Part shown: positions 16,732 to 25,170 of the stretch, piece by piece | Layout: each line of letters starts with the position of its first letter | Position numbering within the stretch: position 1 is the stretch's first letter | Source of the DNA: an uncultured Flavobacterium sp. | Lineage (GTDB): Bacteria; Bacteroidota; Bacteroidia; Flavobacteriales; Flavobacteriaceae | Reading direction: 5' to 3' | Assembly (NCBI GenBank): GCA_947626185.1 | Contig: CANQRD010000004.1 | Location: 1-53,588, forward strand | Length of the DNA stretch: 53,588 bases | Position numbers and translations under genes: made by a program | The notes under the pieces: generated by a model | The model's input: the letters and a program-made list of their open reading frames with translations, nothing else | Database searches by the model: none | Told to the model about the DNA's origin: nothing

Positions 16732-18912
16732 TTAAAACTTTAATGTTACTCCTCCCAAAATATTAAATCCAGCTTGCGGATAATATCCTGCACCATCAAT
16801 CATTGAGGTACCGTCAAAATCTGACCAGTAATATCCGTTTGAAATATATTTTACATTAAAAATATTATTGGCTAACAAAGAAAAACCAATACTTTTAAAC
16901 CATTTATTCACCGGAAACTCATAGTTTATATTCAAATCATTGACAAAATAAGATGCTAATTTAGAGTTTTCTGCTTCGATGTTTGACATATATTGTTCTC
17001 CTACAAATTTTGTTAACAACGAAATACTCATTCCATCAATTGGCAAATAAGTAAATGCATTTGAAGCAATAAAATCTGGTGAAAAAGCAATTGATTTTGT
17101 TCCAAAATATTGCATTTCACCATTCCAGAAATACGATAAGTTTTTATTTTTATTTGAACTTATTGTAATACTTGGACTCCAATGAAATTTTTCTATCACT
17201 TTTACGTTAGCATCAATCTCAATACCTAAACGGTAACTATCTTTAATATTTTCTCTAATAGATGCTCCAACATCATTTAGTTGCCCAGTAAGTACTAATT
17301 GATCTTTATACTTCATATAAAAGGCGTTAACATTTATTGTAGCGGTGTTATTTTTAAATCTCCAACCCAACTCAAAATCGTCTAATTTCTCTGGTTTAGG
17401 CATTCTGTCTAATTTGCGCTCTTTATAATCTGTACGATTCGGTTCTTTATGTGCTTTTGCATAAGAAAAATAGAGTTGATTTTCTTCGTTAAACTGATAA
17501 GTAATACCCGCTTTAGGATTCAAGAAATTAAACTTTTCATCAATTAGCCCACTTTCTATTGCATTTGCTTCATAGGTAACTCTTCTGTATTGCACATCAC
17601 CAAATAAGCTTAACTTATCTGTTAATTGCCAAGTAGCTTTAGTAAAGAAATTAACGTCAGTTTTTACAGAATGATCTCTGTAATATTCTTGTTCGTAATT
17701 ATGTTTTATTGGTTGTTTAGTCCACAAAATATCACCGTAATGATCGCCTTCATATTTATTAGCTGCTCCACCAAAAATTACGTTTAATTGGTCATCTGTA
17801 TAATTTACATTGAATACAGCTCCGTAAAAATGATTATCTAAGAACTTACGGCGAATTAAGTCTGTACGATTAATTTCTATACTGTCAACAATAACGGGTG
17901 CTAAACCATATTCTTTTACTTTTTGATTTCGCTTATAGTTTTCATAAAAACCAAAACCTTTTGTATAATGCAATGATACATTTGAGCTCCATTCATTTGA
18001 CCATTTTTCACTCCAATGCAATTGGTAATGATCTTGTTTATAATTATCAGTTTCGTTTTTATAGAATTTAGTTGCGCCATTATCATCAGTATATTTTCCT
18101 GCTGGATTATATCTTCGACCATATTTATCGATTTCTGATTGATCTACCCCATTCCACGCCTGATACGTTTTTTGATTCCCACCAAACATCAATGCTTTGA
18201 TTAAAGTTGTGTTTCCAAGATAAATACCCTGCAGAAAATAAGAACTTAAATCAGAAAAAGCGCGATCAATATATCCATCTGAATGAATATCTGATAACCT
18301 ACCTGATATTTCAAACTTATCATTAATTAGTCCTGTACTAAATTTTAAGGTTGATTTTCTTGTGTTATAACTACCAAAAGAATTCGCAATCTCAGCATTT
18401 GCCTTCTCCGAATAGTCATCAGTTTTTAAATTTAAACTCGCGCCAAAAGCTGCAGCCCCATTAGTAGAGGTACCAACACCTCGTTGCAATTGCAAATTTT
18501 GTACTGAAGAAGCAAAATCGGGCATATTTACCCAAAAAGATCCTTGTGACTCACTATCGTTATAAGGTACTCCGTTTAAAGTTACGTTTACACGAGTAGC
18601 ATCCGAACCACGCACTCTAAAACTGGTGTAACCTATTCCGTTTCCGGCATCGGTTGTTGTTACGACAGATGTCATGTTTGACATCAGTACGGGAATATCT
18701 TGACCTAAATTACGTTTAGCAATTTCTTTTTTAGTCAGATTTTCAAAAGCGATTGGTGATTTACTATCTACTCGAACAGCAGATAAAACGATTTCATTTA
18801 ATGCTGTTCTTTGAATAGAATCTTGCATTACATTTTCTTGTGCAACAGCTGATAATGATGTACCTACACAAACTCCCCATATCAATAATGGATGAAAATT
18901 TAATTTTTTCAT
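16732..18912 (-). CDS. TonB-dependent outer-membrane receptor, predicted thiamin uptake
   Basis: From the ATG at 18912 the product has 726 residues: a signal peptide ending near SAVAQ, a plug domain with GYTSFRVRGSDATRVNVTLN and LQLQRGVGTSTNGAAAFGAS, and a 22-strand barrel region ending GGVTLKF with a terminal Phe. Its leader contains a TPP riboswitch (18935-19066) and a perfect promoter. Known biology: TPP-regulated TonB receptors in Bacteroidota are assigned to thiamin or precursor uptake. No carboxypeptidase-like N-terminal extension is present, unlike the SusC protein in this window. The substrate is inferred from regulation, not from the receptor sequence. Confidence 0.88.
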   Translation of the reverse strand: MKKLNFHPLLIWGVCVGTSLSAVAQENVMQDSIQRTALNEIVLSAVRVDSKSPIAFENLTKKEIAKRNLGQDIPVLMSNMTSVVTTTDAGNGIGYTSFRVRGSDATRVNVTLNGVPYNDSESQGSFWVNMPDFASSVQNLQLQRGVGTSTNGAAAFGASLNLKTDDYSEKANAEIANSFGSYNTRKSTLKFSTGLINDKFEISGRLSDIHSDGYIDRAFSDLSSYFLQGIYLGNTTLIKALMFGGNQKTYQAWNGVDQSEIDKYGRRYNPAGKYTDDNGATKFYKNETDNYKQDHYQLHWSEKWSNEWSSNVSLHYTKGFGFYENYKRNQKVKEYGLAPVIVDSIEINRTDLIRRKFLDNHFYGAVFNVNYTDDQLNVIFGGAANKYEGDHYGDILWTKQPIKHNYEQEYYRDHSVKTDVNFFTKATWQLTDKLSLFGDVQYRRVTYEANAIESGLIDEKFNFLNPKAGITYQFNEENQLYFSYAKAHKEPNRTDYKERKLDRMPKPEKLDDFELGWRFKNNTATINVNAFYMKYKDQLVLTGQLNDVGASIRENIKDSYRLGIEIDANVKVIEKFHWSPSITISSNKNKNLSYFWNGEMQYFGTKSIAFSPDFIASNAFTYLPIDGMSISLLTKFVGEQYMSNIEAENSKLASYFVNDLNINYEFPVNKWFKSIGFSLLANNIFNVKYISNGYYWSDFDGTSMIDGAGYYPQAGFNILGGVTLKF

Positions 18913-18934
18913 TCGTAAAATAAATTTCACAAAT

Positions 18935-19066
18935 AAAAGGGGCAATTATTTTTATTAATAATTACTATTTACCACAACTTTGAATAAGTTTTTATTTCCC
19001 TTGGCAGCATTACCCGCCCAGGTTCTATGGGTATGATCTCAGCCTGAAAAGGCACCCCTTTGAGAT
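18935..19066 (-). promoter_or_regulatory. Second TPP riboswitch, upstream of the TonB receptor gene
   Basis: Read on the minus strand, the aptamer (about 19066-18995) has GGGGTGCC, GGCTGAGATCATACCC, GAACCTGGGCGGGTAATGC and CCAAGGGAAA, the conserved THI-element blocks. CTGAGA is at 19042-19037. Downstream, CCCCTTT (18942-18936) can pair with AAAGGGG (19061-19055) of the aptamer, so ligand binding and this pairing exclude each other. I cannot define P1 cleanly, nor decide whether control is at translation or termination; no T-run hairpin is seen before the ATG at 18912. Confidence 0.92.
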
Positions 19067-19074
19067 TTTCAGCG

Positions 19075-19105
19075 CAAATATAGCTAGGTATTTAACAGAA
19101 ACAAA
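19075..19105 (-). promoter_or_regulatory. Promoter of the TPP-controlled TonB receptor gene
   Basis: On the minus strand TTTG (19105-19102), exactly 19 bases, then TATATTTG (19082-19075), a full match to the Bacteroidota consensus. Transcription would begin just before the aptamer, as in the thiamin operon. It lies downstream of the arfB stop codon, so the receptor has its own transcript. Confidence 0.78.
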
Positions 19106-19121
19106 ATTCTTGTTGTTAAAA

Positions 19122-19520
19122 CTATAATGGTGGTTTACGCAAAGCTTTTTTTTGAGATAGCTTTTGTTTTGCTTCTTTATTTTTCCTCAATATCGATCTT
19201 GGAATTTTTGTTTTTACTCTTACTTTATCAATCTGTAATGCTTCTTCTAATAGGTTAAAAAAACGATTTATGGCAATTTCTTTATTCTTTATTTGACTGC
19301 GTGATTCATCAGCATTAATAATTAATGTGCCGTCTTTTGAAAGTCTGTTTTGCATTTTAGCAATGATTCGTTCTTTTTCAAAATCTGATAAAGCCAACGT
19401 TTGTGTAATATTCCAAAACAACACAACTTTTGAAGAAACTTTATTTACATGCTGACCTCCAGCGCCTCCACTTCTAACTGCTTTGAAAGTTATTTCTTGT
19501 CGTAAAATTTCTTTATTCAT
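19122..19520 (-). CDS. arfB: Alternative ribosome-rescue factor / peptidyl-tRNA hydrolase ArfB
   Basis: A 132-residue release-factor-like protein. The catalytic GGQ motif is in RSGGAGGQHVNKVSSKV (residues 17-33). The C-terminal tail is long, basic and disordered-looking (RVKTKIPRSILRKNKEAKQKL). In E. coli ArfB that tail inserts into the empty mRNA channel of stalled ribosomes. Size and layout fit ArfB rather than RF1/RF2. Its start overlaps the end of the PnuC-type gene by 8 bases. Confidence 0.93.
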   Translation of the reverse strand: MNKEILRQEITFKAVRSGGAGGQHVNKVSSKVVLFWNITQTLALSDFEKERIIAKMQNRLSKDGTLIINADESRSQIKNKEIAINRFFNLLEEALQIDKVRVKTKIPRSILRKNKEAKQKLSQKKALRKPPL

Positions 19521-20139
19521 TATTTTTCTTTTGTTCCTCTAGAATTTTATACCACGAACGGTAAGCCATAATTGCCATAATTGTAAAAATTGCAAACTGC
19601 AAAGCTAAAATACCTAAACCTCTGTAAGCATAAAGAGGAATTGAAACTAAATCACCAATAATCCAAAGCGTCCAATTTTCTATCTTCTTTAATGCCATAA
19701 AATACATTCCGGTAAAGAAAATACCAGAAGTAATTACATCAATATAATTTTCTACAAGAATCTCATTACCTACCCACTTATATACAAGATAAATAACAAT
19801 TAAAGTAACTATAAAAATAATAACACCAAAAAATTTTTCTTTTGTGTTAGTTCTACTAATTTCTATTGGTTTATTATTTTCGGTAATTTGAGACCATTTA
19901 TACCATCCATAAATACTCATTATAGAGTAATAGCCATTTAAAATCATATCGCCTAAATAACCTGCTAAATACAATAAATAAACCGTGATTACAGTAGCAA
20001 TTAATCCTGTTGGATAAACTAAAATATTTTCTTTACCAGCATACCATACGCTTAATATTCCGAAAATAAATACAATAATTTCCAATATAATATTTGTCCA
20101 ACTTGTCTCTATATAAGAACCAATAAAAAAATCTATCAT
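19513..20139 (-). CDS. PnuC/PnuT family transporter, candidate thiamin importer
   Basis: The product is a polytopic membrane protein of the PnuC family, with about seven helices. It has YPTGLIATVITVYLLYLAG, MSIYGWYKW and WIIGDLVSIPLYAYRGL. Family members import nicotinamide riboside, thiamin or related vitamins and rely on intracellular phosphorylation for trapping. Location next to a TPP-controlled TonB receptor favours thiamin (PnuT), although this gene has no riboswitch of its own. The frame opens at 20163, but that ATG lies within the stem of the upstream gene's terminator. The next ATG, at 20139 (MIDFFIGSYIE), gives 208 residues and is the better start. Confidence 0.82.
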   Translation of the reverse strand: MIDFFIGSYIETSWTNIILEIIVFIFGILSVWYAGKENILVYPTGLIATVITVYLLYLAGYLGDMILNGYYSIMSIYGWYKWSQITENNKPIEISRTNTKEKFFGVIIFIVTLIVIYLVYKWVGNEILVENYIDVITSGIFFTGMYFMALKKIENWTLWIIGDLVSIPLYAYRGLGILALQFAIFTIMAIMAYRSWYKILEEQKKNNE

Positions 20140-20151
20140 ACCTATAACTAT

Positions 20152-20186
20152 AAAAAAAGCCATACATATAATAATGTATGGCTTTT
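20152..20186 (-). terminator. Terminator after the Bax-inhibitor-1 gene
   Basis: A 13-bp perfect stem pairs 20155-20167 with 20174-20186 (loop ATAATA). On the minus strand it is followed by seven T residues (20158-20152). It overlaps the first ATG of the downstream transporter frame. Confidence 0.8.
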
Positions 20187-20203
20187 ACAACTTATTTATC
20201 TAA

Positions 20204-20911
20204 CTAATTACTTCTATTCATTAAAATTCTTAAAATATACCAGAACAACAACATTAATGACGCAAACAAGCTTAACGCTGCTGGTATATACTGATTAGCT
20301 GCATATTCATTTTTAATTTGCCATGTTGAATATAGAATCGATCCTGATGCCAAAGCTACCATAGCTAGAGAAAACCATAAACCTAATTCAAAACCAAAAA
20401 GCATTCCAGCAACAATAGTTCCTAATGCTAGAAAAAATCCTATTGTAAGAATTGAACGCATAAATGAAAAATTGGCATTTGAGCCAAAAACTACTCCAGT
20501 TAATCCAAGGAATAAAGCTAAAGTAAGTATTCCTGCCTGAGTAATTAGCGATGTATCGCCTGTCATGCTCATGGCTATAAATAGTATTGGAACAAACAAA
20601 AAGGCTTCTGCTATTATATACAGCATAAAACCAATATATTGTTTAGTGGTATTTTCCGTATTATACGCCAATTTTTGCGCATACCACGTAACGCCAATAA
20701 ATAACCCTAAGATGATTAGCCAGGAAAATTTTCCCATTCCTAACAAACTGATCATTCCTTGTACAACAAAAGGAGTATTCAGCAAAATAGCTTCTAGTAC
20801 AACGAACACTAAAACTCCTAATGCTAAATTACCATAGACTTTTTTATAAAACTGTGCTTTTACAGCATCAGATTCATATGCCACAACATGATTAAATTGA
20901 TTATTTTCCAT
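20204..20911 (-). CDS. Bax inhibitor-1 / YccA family membrane protein
   Basis: The 235-residue product has seven predicted membrane helices and the family layout: a soluble N-terminus (ENNQFNHVVAYESDAVKAQF), GNLALGVLVFVVLEAILLN, and a final helix MLLFWYILRILMNRSN. Bacterial BI-1 proteins are pH-sensitive calcium-leak channels or interact with FtsH (YccA), but no specific role can be inferred here. Monocistronic with its own terminator. Confidence 0.9.
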   Translation of the reverse strand: MENNQFNHVVAYESDAVKAQFYKKVYGNLALGVLVFVVLEAILLNTPFVVQGMISLLGMGKFSWLIILGLFIGVTWYAQKLAYNTENTTKQYIGFMLYIIAEAFLFVPILFIAMSMTGDTSLITQAGILTLALFLGLTGVVFGSNANFSFMRSILTIGFFLALGTIVAGMLFGFELGLWFSLAMVALASGSILYSTWQIKNEYAANQYIPAALSLFASLMLLFWYILRILMNRSN

Positions 20912-20956
20912 ATCTTATAATTTTTAGCAATTTACAAAAAAGTAAGATGATAAATA

Positions 20957-21565
20957 CTAATTAATAAACGAACAAACAATTAAAAAATCTTCTAGAAAAA
21001 CCGTTTCAAAATAAAACGTTTCAGACTCCCCCTCAACTGTAATAGTTCCATCGACATTATCTACTGCAATTTGTTTAGCAAAACTCAAGCTTCTTGAATT
21101 ACACATTTTATAAACAGCTTCTTTTGCCGACCAAATTTGTGTAAAATAGTTTAACTGTTCTTCTTTATCTAAAGGTTTTAAAGCTAACTCTTGGTTGTTA
21201 CAAAATTTAGAAGCTAAGCGAATTATCTTTTCTTGCTTCTTTTCTATATCAACACCTATATTAAAATCAGCTAAATAAATAACGGCATAGGTAAAAGAAT
21301 GCGATATAGAAATATGACGTTCGTTTTTTAAATAAGGTTTACCGTTTTTATCATAAAATAACTCATCGTCAGTCAAACCAATGGAATTTAGAATATTCCT
21401 TATAGCCAAAAAAGCTTTTTTATGCTCTATCGATTTCATGATTTTTAATCGTTTTATACTTTCAAATGTTAAATCAACATCCTTTGTAAGTTCCTCTAAC
21501 GATTCTGTTATATGCCAAATATATAACTTTCCATTACCAATGGTTAAAGACTGTATAAGCGCCAT
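20957..21565 (-). CDS. 4'-phosphopantetheinyl transferase superfamily protein
   Basis: The 202-residue product has the two Mg/CoA-binding motifs of the superfamily: GVDIE near residue 103 and WSAKEAVYK near residue 145, with HISISHSF between them. Such enzymes convert apo-acyl carrier protein or apo-carrier domains to the holo form using CoA. The length fits the Sfp/HetI-like group rather than the shorter AcpS. No polyketide or peptide synthetase is nearby, so it may serve fatty-acid ACP or a distant cluster. Confidence 0.9.
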   Translation of the reverse strand: MALIQSLTIGNGKLYIWHITESLEELTKDVDLTFESIKRLKIMKSIEHKKAFLAIRNILNSIGLTDDELFYDKNGKPYLKNERHISISHSFTYAVIYLADFNIGVDIEKKQEKIIRLASKFCNNQELALKPLDKEEQLNYFTQIWSAKEAVYKMCNSRSLSFAKQIAVDNVDGTITVEGESETFYFETVFLEDFLIVCSFIN

Positions 21566-21603
21566 AAATAGTAGCTATTCGATTATATCTTTTTTACGAA
21601 GCT

Positions 21604-21634
21604 CAAAGTTATGAATAAATCAAAGCATAAAAAA
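21604..21634 (-). promoter_or_regulatory. Candidate promoter of the phosphopantetheinyl transferase gene
   Basis: On the minus strand TAACTTTG (21611-21604) fits TANNTTTG. TTTT at 21634-21631, 19 bases upstream, is one base off TTTG and is part of the T-run of the preceding terminator. Confidence 0.45.
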
Positions 21635-21658
21635 AGAGTCGCATTGCGACTCTTTTTT
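21630..21658 (-). terminator. Terminator of the SusCD-type operon
   Basis: AAAAAAGAGTCGCA (21630-21643) is complementary to TGCGACTCTTTTTT (21645-21658), giving a strong stem with T-runs in both directions. It lies just after the last gene of the import locus. Confidence 0.87.
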
Positions 21659-21660
21659 AA

Positions 21661-22542
21661 CTATCTAATTGTAACTGTTCCTGTTCCTGTATCAGATGAG
21701 CCAATAAAAGCACTACCTGTCCAAACTAGTTCTTTCACTAGTGAGCCATCAGGCATTTCTAATTCTGGTTTTAATGTAATGATTTCTCCATTTCTATCAG
21801 CCGCAAATGTTACTGAATTTGATGCGGAAACGCTACCCATCACATTATGAGGTGCAACTGTAGCCATTCTATAGAATACTCCTTCGTATCCTTTTGCTTG
21901 GCTCACAATTGGAGTATACTGCATTCTATGCGTTCTACCTCCATATGTGATATCCATGATTGTAGTTGCTTGAAGACGATCATACGCTTGCCACATAGCT
22001 GGAAAAACAAATGCTTTTTCTTCAGCTGTTGCTTGTTTAAAAACTACTTTTTGATTAGACATGAAGCCAACTGTTTCAACATCTCCATTTTCAAAATAAT
22101 TATTAAACATAAACTCAATATCTGTTCTTAAATTAGCAGCATCCATCGCTGTAAATTCATGAATTTTATTTCCATATGGAAAACTTAATGCGAACGTACG
22201 TAACATCGTGAAATTATAATCGCTTTTCTCTGCAACTAAATCGCCTCGATCTAAATCCGTTTTAATATCTACACTCCAGTCTTCGTTGAAATCAAACCAA
22301 ACGTTAAACTCTCCTGTATACTTTCCTCCATCAGGACGAAAAGACATGAACCATCCGTTAGGGCTTTCTTCGACTAAATGTCTTTTCAATTCAGCTTTTG
22401 CTTTATCAACTCTTACGATAGGATCTTCGTCAAAAATATTATTATCGTCTTTGTTGTTACAAGAAACTAAACTTAATCCACCAATTGCAACTAAAGCTAG
22501 TACCTTACCAAAACTATTAACGTTTCTATAAATACTTCTCAT
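21661..22542 (-). CDS. DUF4302-like lipoprotein
   Basis: A 293-residue lipoprotein with a signal ending in LSLVSC (Cys28). The N-terminal region resembles DUF4302 proteins of Bacteroidota: NIFDEDPIVRVDKAKAEL, SPNGWFMSFRPDGGKYTGEF and FNVWFDF. Known context: DUF4302 genes commonly lie next to TIGR04549 zinc metallohydrolase lipoproteins and SusC/SusD pairs, as here. At 293 residues it is shorter than I expect for the family, ending at a Thr-rich strand (GTGTVTIR). The domain call is by pattern, not by search. It starts 2 bases after the metallohydrolase stop. Role unknown; a surface substrate-binding part is an inference. Confidence 0.65.
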   Translation of the reverse strand: MRSIYRNVNSFGKVLALVAIGGLSLVSCNNKDDNNIFDEDPIVRVDKAKAELKRHLVEESPNGWFMSFRPDGGKYTGEFNVWFDFNEDWSVDIKTDLDRGDLVAEKSDYNFTMLRTFALSFPYGNKIHEFTAMDAANLRTDIEFMFNNYFENGDVETVGFMSNQKVVFKQATAEEKAFVFPAMWQAYDRLQATTIMDITYGGRTHRMQYTPIVSQAKGYEGVFYRMATVAPHNVMGSVSASNSVTFAADRNGEIITLKPELEMPDGSLVKELVWTGSAFIGSSDTGTGTVTIR

Positions 22543-22544
22543 AA

Positions 22545-23663
22545 CTATAAACTTTTTACTTTTTTAGCGTCATCAGCATAGTGCTGACAATATCTAACTA
22601 CATCTTTATCTTTTTGACCTATAGAAGAGTGTACTTTTTTACCAAAAGTGCTTAAGCTATTACCACTCAAACTTCCATTTAACATTGGTGAATCCTCCGC
22701 ATTTCTAACAGCAACTCTACATAATTCGTCAAAATCAATATCAAATTCTCTCGCAAAGTACTCTTTAACTAAACCTACTTTATATTTAATCTTAGCAACT
22801 CCTCCTGGTTTATAGATATCTTCATTCAAACCATAAGAGTTTCTCTGTGCTTGCGTCATATTATCATAACGTTGAATTTGATCCAACATCGCTTGAAAAT
22901 CTTCTGGTGTAGTTGATAATAAATAAGAAGCAACTTCTGCAAAATCTTCAATTGTATTTGACCTTGAATAACCTGTTACGAATCCTAAAATATTACCATA
23001 CGCGTCAATATTCCATCTCTCACCATTTTCTTGTCTAAATTGGTCACCCATCAAATTTGATGGCAATTCCATCCACTGCGTAGTATAATCCCCTCTGTTT
23101 CTAGCACTAAATTCAGGTTGATTAAACTCTTGCTTTTGATTAATAATGTGAATATACTCGTGTTGAATTGTATGAATAAACTGTTTTGCCGACTCAATTT
23201 GATCTTGTAATAAATCTACTTCATATAATGTTACTTGAACACCACCTGAAGCTAACCCTAATGTACGAGTTCCATCGTCATTATATGCATATCCACCAGC
23301 AGCTAATAACTGAACAGGTCTTAATTCTTTTACGAATGCTTCTCCTGCTACCTCTGTGTAAGACTTAATCCAAACGTGATCTACCATTTCAAATGCAGGT
23401 ATAACATTTTCTAATTTCGGTGGATATAAGTTTCTACTATTATCTCTGCTATCGCCGTAAATATTTCTATCCCATCTATAGTGAACGTCAATATTATAAG
23501 GTTTAGTAAATGTTTCAAACAAATAAGTATCTACTTCATTTAAAAGTCTGTCATCTTCTGTTGGTAAAACACTTTTTTCGTTTAATGAATCATCATTACT
23601 ACAAGCTACAGTAAATAAACCTAAAGCTGCTATAGCTACTATGTTTTTTATATTCTTTTTCAT
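22545..23663 (-). CDS. Substrate import-associated zinc metallohydrolase lipoprotein (TIGR04549-like)
   Basis: The 372-residue product has a lipoprotein signal (lipobox FTVAC, Cys21) and a gluzincin motif, TIQHEYIHIINQ, with HEYIH at residues 168-172. A downstream DFAEVASYLL segment near residue 243 could give the third zinc ligand. The family is known for lying with SusC/SusD homologues and is thought to act on substrates at the cell surface before import. The substrate is not known. The gene lies 2 bases after susD and 2 bases before the DUF4302-like gene, so the four proteins are probably made together. Confidence 0.85.
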   Translation of the reverse strand: MKKNIKNIVAIAALGLFTVACSNDDSLNEKSVLPTEDDRLLNEVDTYLFETFTKPYNIDVHYRWDRNIYGDSRDNSRNLYPPKLENVIPAFEMVDHVWIKSYTEVAGEAFVKELRPVQLLAAGGYAYNDDGTRTLGLASGGVQVTLYEVDLLQDQIESAKQFIHTIQHEYIHIINQKQEFNQPEFSARNRGDYTTQWMELPSNLMGDQFRQENGERWNIDAYGNILGFVTGYSRSNTIEDFAEVASYLLSTTPEDFQAMLDQIQRYDNMTQAQRNSYGLNEDIYKPGGVAKIKYKVGLVKEYFAREFDIDFDELCRVAVRNAEDSPMLNGSLSGNSLSTFGKKVHSSIGQKDKDVVRYCQHYADDAKKVKSL

Positions 23664-23665
23664 AA

Positions 23666-25159
23666 TTATCTAGGATTAGGCGTTAAACCAGCTCCAAGTG
23701 CTGACTGCGGTAATTGAACCGCTTTTCTTGGATCTTTAGCTGTTAATACTTCTTCTGTTCCCTCAATTAAAAATCTATGCGTAACTGGGATGTTGTATCT
23801 CTTAATATCATACCATCTATTACCCATTTGTAAAAATTCAGATCTACGCATTTCTGCAACAAACTTCAACATTTTTCTTTGAGTATCATTTACTTGAAAG
23901 AAAGGTTGATATTCATTAGCATTACTAACTTTATTAAGTATCGTATTTTGTGTTACTGTATTTTCGTTATTAGTATTATTAAAACCAGTTGTTCTAAACT
24001 TAGCAAAATACCCCATCATTTTTGCAGCCCTATCGTATTCGTCTTTCATGATAGCGGCTTCAATGCGAAATAAATATGCTTCATCTGTAGATAATAAAGA
24101 AACGTTTACATATGGCTGACCAATACCCGCACTTTGGTTAGAGTATACAAAATACTCATAAAATCTTGGATAAAAATACACATCCTGATTTCTCCAGTAA
24201 ATATCGTAAACATATTCTTTATTAAAAGGATTGAATGCCGAACTTCTTCTTGCCAAGGCAATATCTCTTACAATACCGAATCTAATTGCACCATATGTAC
24301 GGCTAATTATGCTTCTTGTACCAGCAACCAATAAGTTTGCTTTCTCTCTTTGACTACCAAACAGCTGCCCTTGTTCGCTAGGCATTAATTCAGTGTAATT
24401 TGCGTAGTTTCTTAAATTCTCTGGACGATCTCCTAAAAACTCTGTATATTCCATTACTTTGTCAAAGTCTCCTTTAAAAGCGAAGAATCTTGCTGCTAAA
24501 GCTCTACCAGCATCTTTTGTAAAATGGAAAGAATAATTAGTAGCACCAAAGAAACTACCTGGTTTTGCCAACCTAACTCCTTCAACAATATCTTCTTCTA
24601 GCCTTTGATAAACTTCTTCTAAAGTTCCTCTTTCGTAAGTTTCAAATAATTTTTCTTCTACTTTATCTACATAAGGAATACCTAACGTACTGCTCGCAGT
24701 AGCAGGATCATAAGCCTCACAAAACGTCATTGCTAGCATCCAATGAGAATACGCACGAGCTAAAAGAGCTTCCCCTTTAATTCCCTCATACATTTCTTTG
24801 CTCATTTGCACATTTTCAACAGACTCTAATGCCTGGTTAGCCTGCGCAATAGCTTTATAAGCAGCTGCCCAGTATTCAGCCGGAGAATCCCAACTTTCTT
24901 GAGTTTCTACCTCCCATTTGTAATAAGCTGTGTTGTCTAAAGCACTGTTTTGTGTTCTTCTTGAATCTCCAAAGTTATCAGTCATTGCCTCCAGAGGATA
25001 AAAGTTATTAGCAGATGGATAAGCATATACTAATAATTCTTTAATCTTTTCTGGCGTATCTATCGTAGTTCTCTGATCTGGATTTTCAGACAGGTAGCTG
25101 GAACAGCTTGTTAAAGCTATTCCTAAAACTATTCCTGCAATGTATTTTAAATTTCTCAT
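23666..25159 (-). CDS. SusD/RagB family surface substrate-binding lipoprotein
   Basis: The 497-residue lipoprotein has lipobox ALTSC (Cys19) and SusD features: an N-terminal segment YLSENPDQRTTIDTPEKI, helical repeats such as YWAAAYKAIAQANQALESV and GEALLARAYSHWMLA, and a C-terminal part with RKMLKFVAEMRRSEFLQMGNR and WYDIKRYNIPVTHRF. SusD proteins form a lid on the SusC transporter and capture substrate at the cell surface. It follows the SusC-like gene by 11 bases. Confidence 0.95.
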   Translation of the reverse strand: MRNLKYIAGIVLGIALTSCSSYLSENPDQRTTIDTPEKIKELLVYAYPSANNFYPLEAMTDNFGDSRRTQNSALDNTAYYKWEVETQESWDSPAEYWAAAYKAIAQANQALESVENVQMSKEMYEGIKGEALLARAYSHWMLAMTFCEAYDPATASSTLGIPYVDKVEEKLFETYERGTLEEVYQRLEEDIVEGVRLAKPGSFFGATNYSFHFTKDAGRALAARFFAFKGDFDKVMEYTEFLGDRPENLRNYANYTELMPSEQGQLFGSQREKANLLVAGTRSIISRTYGAIRFGIVRDIALARRSSAFNPFNKEYVYDIYWRNQDVYFYPRFYEYFVYSNQSAGIGQPYVNVSLLSTDEAYLFRIEAAIMKDEYDRAAKMMGYFAKFRTTGFNNTNNENTVTQNTILNKVSNANEYQPFFQVNDTQRKMLKFVAEMRRSEFLQMGNRWYDIKRYNIPVTHRFLIEGTEEVLTAKDPRKAVQLPQSALGAGLTPNPR

Positions 25160-25170
25160 ACTTCAAATAA

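Noticed and set aside
19513..20163. A third TPP riboswitch for the PnuC-type gene
   Set aside because: The sequence between the bax and transporter genes has no THI-element blocks.
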